Shown here: one piece after another, positions 1-6,949 of the stretch
How the letters are laid out: every line of letters begins with the position of its first letter
Position numbering within the stretch: position 1 is the first letter of the stretch
Origin: CAYHPY01 sp964358485
GTDB taxonomy: Bacteria > Elusimicrobiota > Elusimicrobia > UBA1565 > UBA9628
DNA length: 25,842 nucleotides
Assembly (NCBI GenBank): GCA_964358485.1
Contig: CAYHPY010000048.1
Span: 1 to 25,842 of the forward strand
Direction of reading: 5' to 3'
Translations under genes and position numbers: made by a program
Notes under the pieces: generated by a model
What the model was told of the DNA's origin: nothing
The model's input: the letters and a program-made list of their open reading frames with translations, nothing else
Database searches by the model: none

Positions 1-157
1 TGATTTCTGGGGTGGCGTCGGTGGAGCAATCATCGACGACCAGGAATTCCACGCCCTCCCCGAGGTCTTCCGGGATCGAATCCAGGACGCCCGCGAAGTA
101 TTCGGCCGCGTTGTAGACGGGTATGATGACGCTGAAGCGGGGGGTGGAGGTCTGCAT
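1..157 (-). CDS. Glycosyltransferase family 2, N-terminal part (gene runs off the left edge)
   Basis: Only the first 52 codons are in the window. After a short polar start the protein reads FSVIIPVYNAAEYF, the first beta strand and nucleotide-binding turn of the GT-A fold, and then FLVVDDCSTDATPEI, the usual family 2 VDDxSxDxT motif that contacts the UDP or GDP sugar. The family transfers sugars from nucleotide donors to lipids, glycans or proteins at the inner membrane; the acceptor cannot be told from this part. The ATG at 157 has no Shine-Dalgarno site. A TTGATT/TATGCT promoter lies 12 nt upstream. Family assignment is secure, substrate unknown. Confidence 0.9.
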   Translation of the reverse strand, partial: MQTSTPRFSVIIPVYNAAEYFAGVLDSIPEDLGEGVEFLVVDDCSTDATPEI

Positions 158-169
158 GAGGCGCCGTCA

Positions 170-199
170 AGCATAACAGGCCCTCCGGGGGGCAATCAA
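170..199 (-). promoter_or_regulatory. Promoter of the left-edge glycosyltransferase
   Basis: On the minus strand TTGATT (199-194) and TATGCT (175-170) are 18 bp apart, each matching the sigma-70 consensus at four of six bases. The -10 box is 12 nt from the ATG at 157, leaving a leader of only about five nucleotides. Inferred from sequence alone. Confidence 0.45.
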
Positions 200-228
200 G
201 GGTGGGATTGAAGGGGCCCCGCAAAGAG

Positions 229-1599
229 CTAGCGTTTTTTCTTAACGCAACACCATACGGGGAGGCTCGTTCCGCAGTGGACTTCCTCGAAGCCGTTCGG
301 CCCATAGGCCGGCTTGGTTTCGGATTCCCGATTCTGGGAGCAGCGCGTTTCCCCGGCCCCATACCAGCCCTGGCCCAAATTCCGGCAAGTCTCGTCGATG
401 AACTCCCTCTCCGCGCCGCTACACACAATGAAGGCGCCCCCGCAGGGGACCACGTTCCGATTCTTGTCGCCGAGATCGTAGCCGGTGATCCTCGTCGGGG
501 TCAGTTTGGGGCAGGCGTTGGGGTCGACCCTTCCGGGAGCCCTTCCGGCGTCCTCCCCGCCGGCCCCCAATATCTCCCCGCCCCGAATCATGGAAAGGGA
601 ATCACCGGCTGGCGCGCCTTCTTGAGGTTCGGCGGCAAGGGCCTCCGGCTCGCCGTTCGCGGCTTTTGCCGGCGCCGCGGAGGAATGGTAATACCCGTCA
701 TGGCTCTTCTTTGTTTGCGGCGCTTTCTTGGGATCCACGCCGGCCTCCCGATTAGCGGCCTCCTGCGCCCATTTTTCCAGAACCTCGTCGGCCTGTTCGA
801 GCGCGGCGATCAAGGCGTCCAGGAACTTAATGAACTCGCCGACCGTGATCTCCCTGGTCCCTCCCCCCGCCAGCCCCAGGGCGCCGGGAATGGCGTATTC
901 GCCCTGGTAGGTGATCCCTTCCCGCCCCGGCCCCAGGACCTCGATGGGGACCTTCGCCTCGCGGCTGTAGGGATTGTTCCATGCGTTGATCCAGTCGACC
1001 AAGTTTTTCGGTGGCCCGAACTCCCGGAAGAAATCTGGATCGAGTCTCTGAAGTTCCGTCCGGTTCATCCCCAAGGCGATGAACTTCTTGACTAGCGGGG
1101 GCTCCCCCTCCTTAATCGGCTCCAGCTTCTTGATCGCCTTCAAGGCCGGGGCGACGGTCCTACCCTGGGCCAGGACGTTAATCTTCATCTTCTGCCGCAA
1201 TCCCGCGGCCAGGGCCACGGCGACGGCCTCCTGGAGGGCGTCATCGTTCCAAGCCCCTCCCGGAGATGCCACGACCACCGTGTTCGGCCGCCGGGCGGCG
1301 GCCTGGCGGAGTTTGAATATTTGCGAGGCAGGATCGGGCGCGGGAGGGCCCACGAGACGACGCCGGAGCCCGGCTCTAAGCCTCGAAGCTAACGATGCCT
1401 CCACGGGAAAATCCAGGATGCCGCTGGCATGGGAGTCGTCGAGCACCACCAAGTCGAGGGCCCGGTCCCGAGGCCCCTGGCTGTCGGCCAAGTGGTTGAC
1501 GCGGGATACCACATCCCCGAATTGGAACGGCGGGGGGGGCTGGAGGGCCCAAATGAATAGGCCAGCGGCTACGACGGTGGCGGCTAAGATCGCCCTCAT
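229..1599 (-). CDS. Secreted or membrane-anchored cysteine-rich protein, function unknown
   Basis: I do not recognise the family. The 456-residue protein starts MRAILAATVVAAGLFIWAL, an uncleaved anchor or signal peptide, so the rest should lie outside the cytoplasm. Residues about 40-270 look like an alpha/beta domain, with strand-like DLVVLDDSHASG and NTVVVASPGG stretches faintly recalling an alpha/beta hydrolase, but no GxSxG elbow is visible. A low-complexity linker rich in A, P, K and G follows. The last 90 residues carry eight cysteines including a CC pair near the end, suggesting a disulfide-stabilised domain. The frame could extend to a TTG at 1638, but that TTG is the first half of the -35 box of a good promoter, so ATG 1599 is preferred and the mRNA would be leaderless. 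Confidence 0.75.
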   Translation of the reverse strand: MRAILAATVVAAGLFIWALQPPPPFQFGDVVSRVNHLADSQGPRDRALDLVVLDDSHASGILDFPVEASLASRLRAGLRRRLVGPPAPDPASQIFKLRQAAARRPNTVVVASPGGAWNDDALQEAVAVALAAGLRQKMKINVLAQGRTVAPALKAIKKLEPIKEGEPPLVKKFIALGMNRTELQRLDPDFFREFGPPKNLVDWINAWNNPYSREAKVPIEVLGPGREGITYQGEYAIPGALGLAGGGTREITVGEFIKFLDALIAALEQADEVLEKWAQEAANREAGVDPKKAPQTKKSHDGYYHSSAAPAKAANGEPEALAAEPQEGAPAGDSLSMIRGGEILGAGGEDAGRAPGRVDPNACPKLTPTRITGYDLGDKNRNVVPCGGAFIVCSGAEREFIDETCRNLGQGWYGAGETRCSQNRESETKPAYGPNGFEEVHCGTSLPVWCCVKKKR

Positions 1600-1608
1600 G
1601 CGTTCCCA

Positions 1609-1638
1609 AGTATAAATGGCTTTCGATGGAGTCGTCAA
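1609..1638 (-). promoter_or_regulatory. Strong sigma-70-like promoter of the cysteine-rich protein gene
   Basis: TTGACG (1638-1633) and TATACT (1614-1609), each five of six to consensus, are separated by 18 bp. Nine nucleotides separate the -10 box from the ATG at 1599, so transcription should begin at or within a few bases of the start codon. This fixes the start and argues against the longer TTG-initiated frame, which would begin inside the -35 box. Confidence 0.65.
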
Positions 1639-1693
1639 TGCCCCAGGGGAGAGCTTCGGGCTCGAGCCTCCGAATATGGGCGATATTTTGTAG

Positions 1694-1699
1694 TAAAAT
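1694..1699 (+). promoter_or_regulatory. Possible -10 box of glgP
   Basis: TAAAAT lies six nucleotides before the glgP ATG, in an AT-rich stretch unlike its surroundings. No convincing -35 hexamer is present 16-18 bp upstream, so this is tentative. It follows the same close-spaced pattern as other genes in the window. Confidence 0.3.
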
Positions 1700-1705
1700 C
1701 AGAAT

Positions 1706-3823
1706 ATGACCCCGGTTCAAGAATTGATGATCCCGCCGCGCATCGCCCGTCTGAAGGAATTGGCCTACAACCTCTGGTGGAGTTGGAACCCCGAGGCCCG
1801 CGCGCTGTTCAAGGAAATCGATTCGGCGCTGTGGACCAGCACCCACCACAACCCCGTCAATCTGCTCCACCGGACGCCCGCCCGTCTTGAGGTGCTTTCC
1901 CGGGACATCGACTTTCTCAAGCGCTACGACATGATCATGGGAGACTTCGACCGCTACATGGCGGCCGATGAGACCTGGTTCAAGAAAGCCCACCCCGAGT
2001 TCGAGGGCAAGAACGTCGCCTATTTCTCAGCCGAGTTCGGCCTGCACAACTCCCTGCGGATTTACTCGGGAGGCCTGGGGATTTTGGCCGGGGACCATTG
2101 CAAGACCGCCTCGGACCTGGGCGTGCCCCTGGTGGGGGTGGGCTTTATGTATCCCCAGGGCTACGTCCAACAGCGGATCAGCATGGACGGCTGGCAGCAA
2201 AACGTCTACGAGCAGATCGACTGGAACGTCTCCCCGATCCGGCCCGTCCAGGACGCGTCCGGGCTTCCGGTGACCCTGAAGGTTCCGGTAGGGGCCTCCA
2301 CGGTGGCGGTCTCGGTCTGGGAAGTGGTCGTGGGGCGCATGCGGCTTTTGCTGATGGACACCAACGTCCCGGAGAACGCGCCGCAGGACCGGGAGATCTC
2401 CGGACGGCTCTACGGCGGGGATCGGAACATGCGCCTGCGTCAGGAGATCGTCCTGGGCGTCGGGGGCGTGCGCCTGCTCAAAGCGCTCAACATCCCCGCC
2501 GTGGTCTTTCACGCCAACGAGGGGCATTCCTCCTTCCTGTTCCTGGAGCGGATCCGGGGGCTGGTCGAGGCCGGCAAGAGCTTCGAGGACGCCTGCAAGG
2601 AGATCGCCGAATCCTCTGTGTTCACCACCCACACTCCCGTGGCCGCGGGCCACGACGTTTTTGACGAGGAGATGATCTCCGCCTATTTCAAGGAGTATTG
2701 GCAGTCTTTGGGCCTGGACCGGGAGAAATTCCTGGAGTTGGGCCGCGCCTCGGGCCGCCCGGGCTGGAACATGACGGCCCTGGCCCTCAAGCTGAGCGGC
2801 CGGCGCAACGGCGTCAGCCGCCGCCACGGGGAGGTCTCCCGGCAGATGTGGGCGGAACTGTGGCCCGACGCCAAGGGCGCCGAGATGATCGGCCATGTCA
2901 CCAACGGGGTTCATCTCTCCACTTGGGTCCAGCAGGAACTGACCTGGGTCTTCGAACGCTACATCGGCGCCACCTGGTTCAAGAACCCGGACGATCCCGC
3001 GGTGTGGTCGAAGCTGGCCGCCGTGCCCGACGAGGAGCTTTGGCGCGTCCACATGCGCTGCAAGGAGGACATGCTTAAGATTTTCCGCAACCGCGCCCGG
3101 CGGCGCTGGATGGTGGACTCCATAGACCCCGCCCAGGTCTTGGCCCATGGCGCCTTGTTGGATTCCTCGGCGCTGACCATCGGTTTCGCCCGGCGCTTCG
3201 CCGGCTACAAGCGCGCCACCTTGATCCTCCGGGACCTGGAGCGCCTCAAGGCCCTGCTCCTGGACACCTGGCATCCGGTCCAAATCATCTTCGCGGGCAA
3301 GGCCCATCCCGACGACGACGGCGGCAAGGCCCTTATTCAACAAATCTACCGCCTGGCGCGCGACCCCGCTTTCGGGGGACGCATCGCCTTCGTCGAGGAC
3401 TACGACATGCACGTGGCCCGCTACCTGGTCCACGGCTGCGACCTCTGGCTCAATAATCCCCAGCCCCCGTTGGAGGCCTGCGGCACCAGCGGCCAAAAAG
3501 CGGCCGTCAACGGCGTGCCCAACTGCAGCGTGTTGGACGGCTGGTGGGAGGAAGGCTATAACGGCTCCAACGGTTGGGCCTTCGGCCCCAAACCCGGGGA
3601 GTCGGCTTCCGACGCCGATGACGCCGCGGGCCTCTACGACCTCCTGGAAAAAGTGATCGTGCCCTTGTTCTACGAGCGCCATCACGGGGTGCCGCACGGC
3701 TGGGTGCGGGTCATGAAGGAGTCCATCCGCAGCGTGGCCCCGCGCTTCTGCGGGGAACGCATGCTCAAGGAATACGTGGACCGGCTCTACATCCCCGGCG
3801 TGGCCGCCGGGGTGCCGCGCTAG
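1706..3823 (+). CDS. glgP: Alpha-glucan phosphorylase (glycogen/maltodextrin phosphorylase, GT35)
   Basis: The 705-residue enzyme should release glucose 1-phosphate from the non-reducing ends of glycogen or maltodextrins in the cytoplasm, using pyridoxal phosphate. Residues about 8-60, with NLWWSWNPEARALF, match the DUF3417 start typical of the bacterial/archaeal short phosphorylase branch. The core follows, with FSAEFGLHNSLRIYSGGLG near 110, a nucleotide-binding-like FARRFAGYKRAT near 495, and EACGTSGQKAAVNG, in which Lys598 is the expected Schiff-base lysine. Many relatives reach about 820-850 residues, so this is one of the compact forms; it looks intact at both ends. It stands alone, with divergent and convergent neighbours. 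The ATG at 1706 has no ribosome binding site; an in-frame ATG at 1727 is possible but would trim the conserved start. Confidence 0.95.
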   Translation: MTPVQELMIPPRIARLKELAYNLWWSWNPEARALFKEIDSALWTSTHHNPVNLLHRTPARLEVLSRDIDFLKRYDMIMGDFDRYMAADETWFKKAHPEFEGKNVAYFSAEFGLHNSLRIYSGGLGILAGDHCKTASDLGVPLVGVGFMYPQGYVQQRISMDGWQQNVYEQIDWNVSPIRPVQDASGLPVTLKVPVGASTVAVSVWEVVVGRMRLLLMDTNVPENAPQDREISGRLYGGDRNMRLRQEIVLGVGGVRLLKALNIPAVVFHANEGHSSFLFLERIRGLVEAGKSFEDACKEIAESSVFTTHTPVAAGHDVFDEEMISAYFKEYWQSLGLDREKFLELGRASGRPGWNMTALALKLSGRRNGVSRRHGEVSRQMWAELWPDAKGAEMIGHVTNGVHLSTWVQQELTWVFERYIGATWFKNPDDPAVWSKLAAVPDEELWRVHMRCKEDMLKIFRNRARRRWMVDSIDPAQVLAHGALLDSSALTIGFARRFAGYKRATLILRDLERLKALLLDTWHPVQIIFAGKAHPDDDGGKALIQQIYRLARDPAFGGRIAFVEDYDMHVARYLVHGCDLWLNNPQPPLEACGTSGQKAAVNGVPNCSVLDGWWEEGYNGSNGWAFGPKPGESASDADDAAGLYDLLEKVIVPLFYERHHGVPHGWVRVMKESIRSVAPRFCGERMLKEYVDRLYIPGVAAGVPR

Positions 3824-3879
3824 CGGGGCTGCGCCCGGCTAGGCCGGCCGTCCTAATAGCCCCTGAAGTAGGCCGGCAC

Positions 3880-3899
3880 AGCGGGGCTGCCGCCCCGCT
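3880..3899. terminator. Hairpin between convergent genes, probable bidirectional terminator
   Basis: AGCGGGGC (3880-3887) pairs perfectly with GCCCCGCT (3892-3899) around a TGCC loop. It lies between the ends of glgP and the minus-strand small membrane protein gene and overlaps the latter's stop codon. The left arm repeats the bases just after the glgP stop (AGCGGGGCTGC at 3822 and 3880), and TAGGCCGGC also occurs twice (3840 and 3869). No U-tract follows, so the terminator role is inferred from position. Confidence 0.5.
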
Positions 3900-4218
3900 A
3901 GCTGTCGATCTGCTCCAGGGCCTCGCCCTTGTCGTTGAGGACCAGGAAGGACGCCTTGTCCCCCGAGGTTTGGGCGGTTTGGCGCGCCTCGTAGATCCGC
4001 TCCACCGCCTCGGGCTGTTTTTCGTAATCCCCGAGGGCCGACCAGCCTTTCCCGTCCTTGCGGACCGCGCGGAACCATTTCTTTTCGATCGGCTCGGCCT
4101 CGAATAGTTTTTGGATTTCGGCGGGGATTTCCCGGCGGCCGTAACGGGCCAGGAGCTTGAGGACCAGGGCCCCGCAGATAAAGGGCGCCGCGATGTAATA
4201 AAGGAGGATCGTGATCAT
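3898..4218 (-). CDS. Small membrane-anchored protein, unknown function
   Basis: The 106-residue protein begins with one hydrophobic helix (residues 2-24, including LLYYIAAPFICGALVLKLL), followed by a basic stretch (ARYGRRE) and a soluble charged tail of about 75 residues with no recognised motif. The basic residues after the helix suggest the tail is cytoplasmic. Its ATG overlaps the stop of the lipid kinase gene as ATGA, so the two are translationally coupled and probably act on the same membrane process, though nothing in the sequence shows what this protein does. Confidence 0.75.
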   Translation of the reverse strand: MITILLYYIAAPFICGALVLKLLARYGRREIPAEIQKLFEAEPIEKKWFRAVRKDGKGWSALGDYEKQPEAVERIYEARQTAQTSGDKASFLVLNDKGEALEQIDS

Positions 4219-5117
4219 GGCACTAGAAAGGATAGCGCCCCCGGCAGGACCTCAAAGCGCGCCGGCAGGCGGCCCAGCGGCTCCCCATCGATGTTGAGCG
4301 GCACATCCTCGGGGCTGTGGACCGCCACCTTTCGGGCCCGCCCCGAGGTGATTCCCTCCACCGAGAGGTGCGTGCCCGCGTAGATGCGGGGAAAATTCTT
4401 GAGCAGGCGGGGCAGGCCGACGTCTCCGACCGCCACCCAGTCGAAAAGCCCGTCCCGCGCGTCGGCCGCCGGGGCGATCCTCATCCCGCCGCCGGTGGTG
4501 GAGGTCAAGGCCAGGGCCAGAAGGTGAAAGCGCCCCGTGGCCTCCAGCGTTTGGTCCAAGGAAATCTCCATGGCCCGCGCCCGGGAGCCCAGCAGTTTGG
4601 CCAGGGAAACGCCCAGGTAGGACAAGGTCCCGCCCAGCGGCTTGCCCACGCGCTCCATCGTTTCCACGATGTCGCCCGGAAGACCTGCCATGGCGATGTT
4701 GATGAAATGCCGGACCCGCTCCATGCCGCCCTCCCGCCATTGCGCCCGTCCGGCGTCGATGCGGGAGGGGTCCCCGGCCTCCAAGAAGGCCGCCCAGTTC
4801 CCCGGGTCCGAGGGGAGTCCGAAATGCCGGGCCGTGTCGCACCCCGACCCGGCGGGCAGATGGGCCAGGACGCAGGTCTCGGGATCGGCCCCGGCCGACA
4901 GCATGCCGTGCACGGTTTCGCTCAAGGTCCCGTCCCCGCCGACGGCCACCACGCGCGCGGCCCCGGCCCGGACGGCTTCTCCCGCCAGCTCCACGGCGTG
5001 CCCGCGGCGCTGGGTTTTCACCACTTCGGCGTTCGGGCCGGGCTTGAAGCGGCGCTCAAACCGCGCCCATTTGGCGGCCGTGCCGGAGGCGGGGTTGAGG
5101 ATGAAGAGGGTGCGCAT
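4215..5117 (-). CDS. Diacylglycerol kinase / YegS-type lipid kinase
   Basis: The 300-residue protein matches the DAGK catalytic family (PF00781), soluble or peripheral enzymes that phosphorylate diacylglycerol or related lipids with ATP. It opens with TLFILNPASGTAAKW, and VVAVGGDGTLSE places the nucleotide-binding GGDGT at residues 60-64. SGCDTARHFGLP follows in the position of the family's GTxNDfA motif. The C-terminal half is a beta-rich lobe with TGGGMRIAPAADARDGLFD and INIDGE-like VPLNIDGEPL, as in DgkB and YegS. A longer frame begins at 5159, but the family homology starts at the ATG at 5117, which has no Shine-Dalgarno site. The gene is first of a two-gene unit with the small membrane protein. 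Whether the substrate is diacylglycerol, a sphingoid base or another lipid is open. Confidence 0.92.
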   Translation of the reverse strand: MRTLFILNPASGTAAKWARFERRFKPGPNAEVVKTQRRGHAVELAGEAVRAGAARVVAVGGDGTLSETVHGMLSAGADPETCVLAHLPAGSGCDTARHFGLPSDPGNWAAFLEAGDPSRIDAGRAQWREGGMERVRHFINIAMAGLPGDIVETMERVGKPLGGTLSYLGVSLAKLLGSRARAMEISLDQTLEATGRFHLLALALTSTTGGGMRIAPAADARDGLFDWVAVGDVGLPRLLKNFPRIYAGTHLSVEGITSGRARKVAVHSPEDVPLNIDGEPLGRLPARFEVLPGALSFLVP

Positions 5118-5218
5118 GGGGGTATGTAACAAAAAATGGCGAGGGGAAAGGGGGGCCAAAGGCCCATGCCGTCCGGGGCCGGGCGGCCCAGGCGGAGATC
5201 GCCTGATTCCATTATCCT

Positions 5219-5806
5219 ATGGCCATGAACATGAAACCCTCGACTTTTGCCCTGTTTTCCGCCGCTCTCCTTAGCTTCGCCCCGGCCTTCGCATTGGATC
5301 GCGCCCCCGATTGGGAGGCGACCGCCAAGGAAACCCAAGGCAAGGCCGCCGCGATCCTTTCGGACCGGTCCGAGGCTTCCGCGGCGGCGGGCAAGGCCGT
5401 GTCCAAGCCCGCGGCGGCGTCCTCGAAGAATTCGGAGGATTGGTGCGCCCGGGAATTCGCCAAGAACGCGGCGAACGCCAAGGAAATCACCGACCTGCTC
5501 GTGGCCGGCAAGATCGAGGAACCGACGCACGGGCTCCTGCTGAAGATGAACGAGAACGCCTTCCGCTCCGTGGAGCTGACCTGCGAGGCTCTCGCCGGCA
5601 AAGGCGAAAAAATTTCGAAGGCCGAATCGGACCGGCGCTGGTGCGCGGGAGAGCGGGCCAAGGTGGCGGAGAACTCCGCCGAGATATCCAGGCTTCATGC
5701 CGAGGGCAAGATCAGCCCGGAGAGCCGGGAGCTTCTGGACCGCATGACGGAGAACGCCGGAAAATCCGTGGAGATGACTTGCCGGGCCCTCGGGGTCCGT
5801 CCTTAA
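5219..5806 (+). CDS. Small secreted protein with two 51-residue cysteine repeats
   Basis: I do not recognise this 195-residue protein. It has a signal peptide ending in APAFA (cleavage near residue 25) and a lysine/alanine-rich spacer. Residues 75-125 and 141-191 are two clear repeats sharing WCA.E.AK.A.N, E(I)..L...GKI and M.EN A.(K/R)SVE(L/M)TC.AL. Each repeat has exactly two cysteines (76 and 122; 142 and 188), likely forming one disulfide per repeat that clamps a helical hairpin in the periplasm. Three in-frame ATGs (5219, 5225, 5231) compete. TATCCT at 5213-5218 would suit 5225 if the mRNA is leaderless, and 5231 gives the most typical signal peptide. No neighbour hints at its role. Confidence 0.8.
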   Translation: MAMNMKPSTFALFSAALLSFAPAFALDRAPDWEATAKETQGKAAAILSDRSEASAAAGKAVSKPAAASSKNSEDWCAREFAKNAANAKEITDLLVAGKIEEPTHGLLLKMNENAFRSVELTCEALAGKGEKISKAESDRRWCAGERAKVAENSAEISRLHAEGKISPESRELLDRMTENAGKSVEMTCRALGVRP

Positions 5807-5956
5807 GATCGGCGGCGGAAGCGTTCTCGGCCGTTCGGGTGGGGCCTCAATGTTCACGGGGTTTTCGTTCCAAGCGCCCGGCAGCCGGCTTGGCGCTGAT
5901 CAATCAAGCCGCAATGCCGTGCCCTTCAACCTTTTCCAATACGCAAACATGGCAAG

Positions 5957-6081
5957 CTGACGACCTGGGCCATGAATTACATAATAAATTAAATGATAAT
6001 TTTATTTTTACCTTCACCGCTGGCGGTAATCGGGCAATAAAGGTAGTAAAAATGATCATAAAACATTGCCAAGGTCGTCAG
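5957..6081. repeat. AT-rich element bounded by 18-bp inverted repeats (MITE-like or structured RNA)
   Basis: CTGACGACCTGGGCCATG (5957-5974) and CATTGCCAAGGTCGTCAG (6064-6081) are inverted repeats matching at 16 of 18 positions. The 89 bp between them are strikingly AT-rich for this window and partly self-complementary (an ATTTTTACC stretch near 6004 against GGTAGTAAAAAT near 6042, with ACCG/CGGT in the centre). No credible reading frame is present. Size and structure fit a miniature inverted-repeat element or a structured non-coding RNA. A target duplication is not evident; only AG flanks both sides. Confidence 0.5.
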
Positions 6082-6190
6082 AGGTCATTGGAGACACCCA
6101 CCCGCGAGCAGTCAAAAACAGTGGTTGGTCATCCCGAAGCCCGTCCATTCTACCCCTTCTGCTACGTTTGGAGGTAGCGCAGCAACCCCG

Positions 6191-6226
6191 GGGCCGTTGG
6201 GGGGAAAAGAAAGCCCCCCACGGCCC
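6191..6226. other. Hairpin 1 of three in the non-coding stretch
   Basis: GGGCCGT-T-GGGGGG (6191-6204) pairs with CCCCCCACGGCCC (6214-6226): thirteen pairs with one bulged T, around an A-rich nine-base loop. No T-tract follows on either strand, so it is not a standard terminator. Confidence 0.6.
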
Positions 6227-6229
6227 ATC

Positions 6230-6248
6230 GTCCCCCCGCCGGGGGGAC
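6230..6248. other. Hairpin 2 of three
   Basis: GTCCCCCC (6230-6237) pairs perfectly with GGGGGGAC (6241-6248) around a GCC loop. It starts four bases after hairpin 1. Confidence 0.6.
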
Positions 6249-6255
6249 TCTGGTT

Positions 6256-6283
6256 GCGCTCGGCCAAACGGCTGGCCGAGCGC
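6256..6283. other. Hairpin 3 of three
   Basis: GCGCTCGGCCA (6256-6266) pairs perfectly with TGGCCGAGCGC (6273-6283), eleven pairs around AACGGC. It ends about 50 bp before the toxin-antitoxin promoter. Together the three hairpins could form a compact non-coding RNA or a remnant of a mobile element. Confidence 0.6.
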
Positions 6284-6333
6284 CAGGAAAAACTACCAGC
6301 CTCAAAACCCCGTGAACATGGAGGTGGGGCCCC

Positions 6334-6362
6334 TTGACAAAGCGTACGACTTCCGGTACGCT
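6334..6362 (+). promoter_or_regulatory. Toxin-antitoxin promoter with embedded palindromic operator
   Basis: A perfect TTGACA (6334-6339), a 17-bp spacer and TACGCT (6357-6362) form a clear promoter. The inverted repeat AGCGTAC (6341-6347) / GTACGCT (6356-6362) fills the spacer and covers the -10 box. A repressor bound there would block polymerase, as expected for autorepression by a Phd/YefM-type antitoxin alone or with its toxin. Confidence 0.75.
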
Positions 6363-6379
6363 ATTGGTGGAGATCCAAA

Positions 6380-6622
6380 ATGACCACCCTGACCGCCAGC
6401 GCCGCCAGAGCCAAGCTTTACAAGCTCCTTGATCAAACGGCGGCTTCCCATGAGCCCGTGCAAATCACCGGGAAACGCTCCAGCGCCGTACTCATTTCCG
6501 AAGAGGACTGGCGCGCGATTCAAGAGACCCTCCACCTCCTCTCGATTCCCGGAATGCGCGAGTCCATTCGCGCCGGGCTCAAGGCCCCCGTCGGCAAGCT
6601 GTCCAAGAAGCTCGCTTGGTGA
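6380..6622 (+). CDS. yefM: Antitoxin of the YefM/Phd family
   Basis: The 80-residue protein begins MTTLTASAARAKLYKLLDQ and continues PVQITGKRSSAVLISEEDW, the standard Phd/YefM fold (PF02604) that dimerises, binds operator DNA through the N-terminal half and wraps the toxin with its C-terminal tail. It would neutralise the ribosome-dependent nuclease encoded next and repress the shared promoter. GGAG at 6369-6372, seven bases before the ATG, is a good ribosome binding site, unlike most first genes in the window. Its stop overlaps the toxin start as GTGA. Confidence 0.9.
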   Translation: MTTLTASAARAKLYKLLDQTAASHEPVQITGKRSSAVLISEEDWRAIQETLHLLSIPGMRESIRAGLKAPVGKLSKKLAW

Positions 6623-6882
6623 ATTGGCAACTCGTCTTTACAAAGCAAGCCCAAAAGGACGCTAAAAAGCTCTCTTCGGCGGGCCTCAGGACCAAGGCGG
6701 AAGCGCTTCTTGAAATCTTGAGGAAGAACCCGTTTCAAAACCCGCCTCCCTTCGAAAAGTTGCTCGGAGATTTGACCGGGGCATATTCTCGGCGCATCAA
6801 CATCCAGCACCGGCTGGTTTATCAGGTTTTGCGGGAAATAAAAACCGTCAAAGTCATTCGGCTTTGGACCCATTACGAATGA
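6619..6882 (+). CDS. yoeB: Toxin of the YoeB (Txe/YoeB) family
   Basis: The 87-residue protein is a RelE-fold, ribosome-dependent mRNA endonuclease (PF06769). With the GTG at 6619 as start, Glu46 and Arg65 fall exactly where E. coli YoeB has its catalytic Glu46 and Arg65, and the C-terminal His85-Tyr86 correspond to His83-Tyr84. The signature LTGAYSRRINIQHRLVY is intact, so the toxin should be active. A TTG three bases upstream is an alternative start. The GTGA overlap with the antitoxin stop couples translation so that toxin does not exceed antitoxin. It lies just beyond the 3' end of the acyl-CoA operon, facing it. Confidence 0.92.
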   Translation: MNWQLVFTKQAQKDAKKLSSAGLRTKAEALLEILRKNPFQNPPPFEKLLGDLTGAYSRRINIQHRLVYQVLREIKTVKVIRLWTHYE

Positions 6883-6949
6883 TCCCGAGTGCCGCCGGGT
6901 CTTCTCCGGCTCCGGTCTAATCCGAATACTCCTGAAGACGTCGCCGTCG

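Noticed and set aside
2027..3697. 556-codon open frame antisense to glgP
   Set aside because: It mirrors the codon structure of glgP, is rich in G, V, A, D, P and H with no domain motif, and glgP is unquestionable.
6066..6383. 105-codon frame across the hairpin region
   Set aside because: It runs through three strong hairpins and the toxin-antitoxin promoter, has no recognisable protein features and no ribosome binding site.
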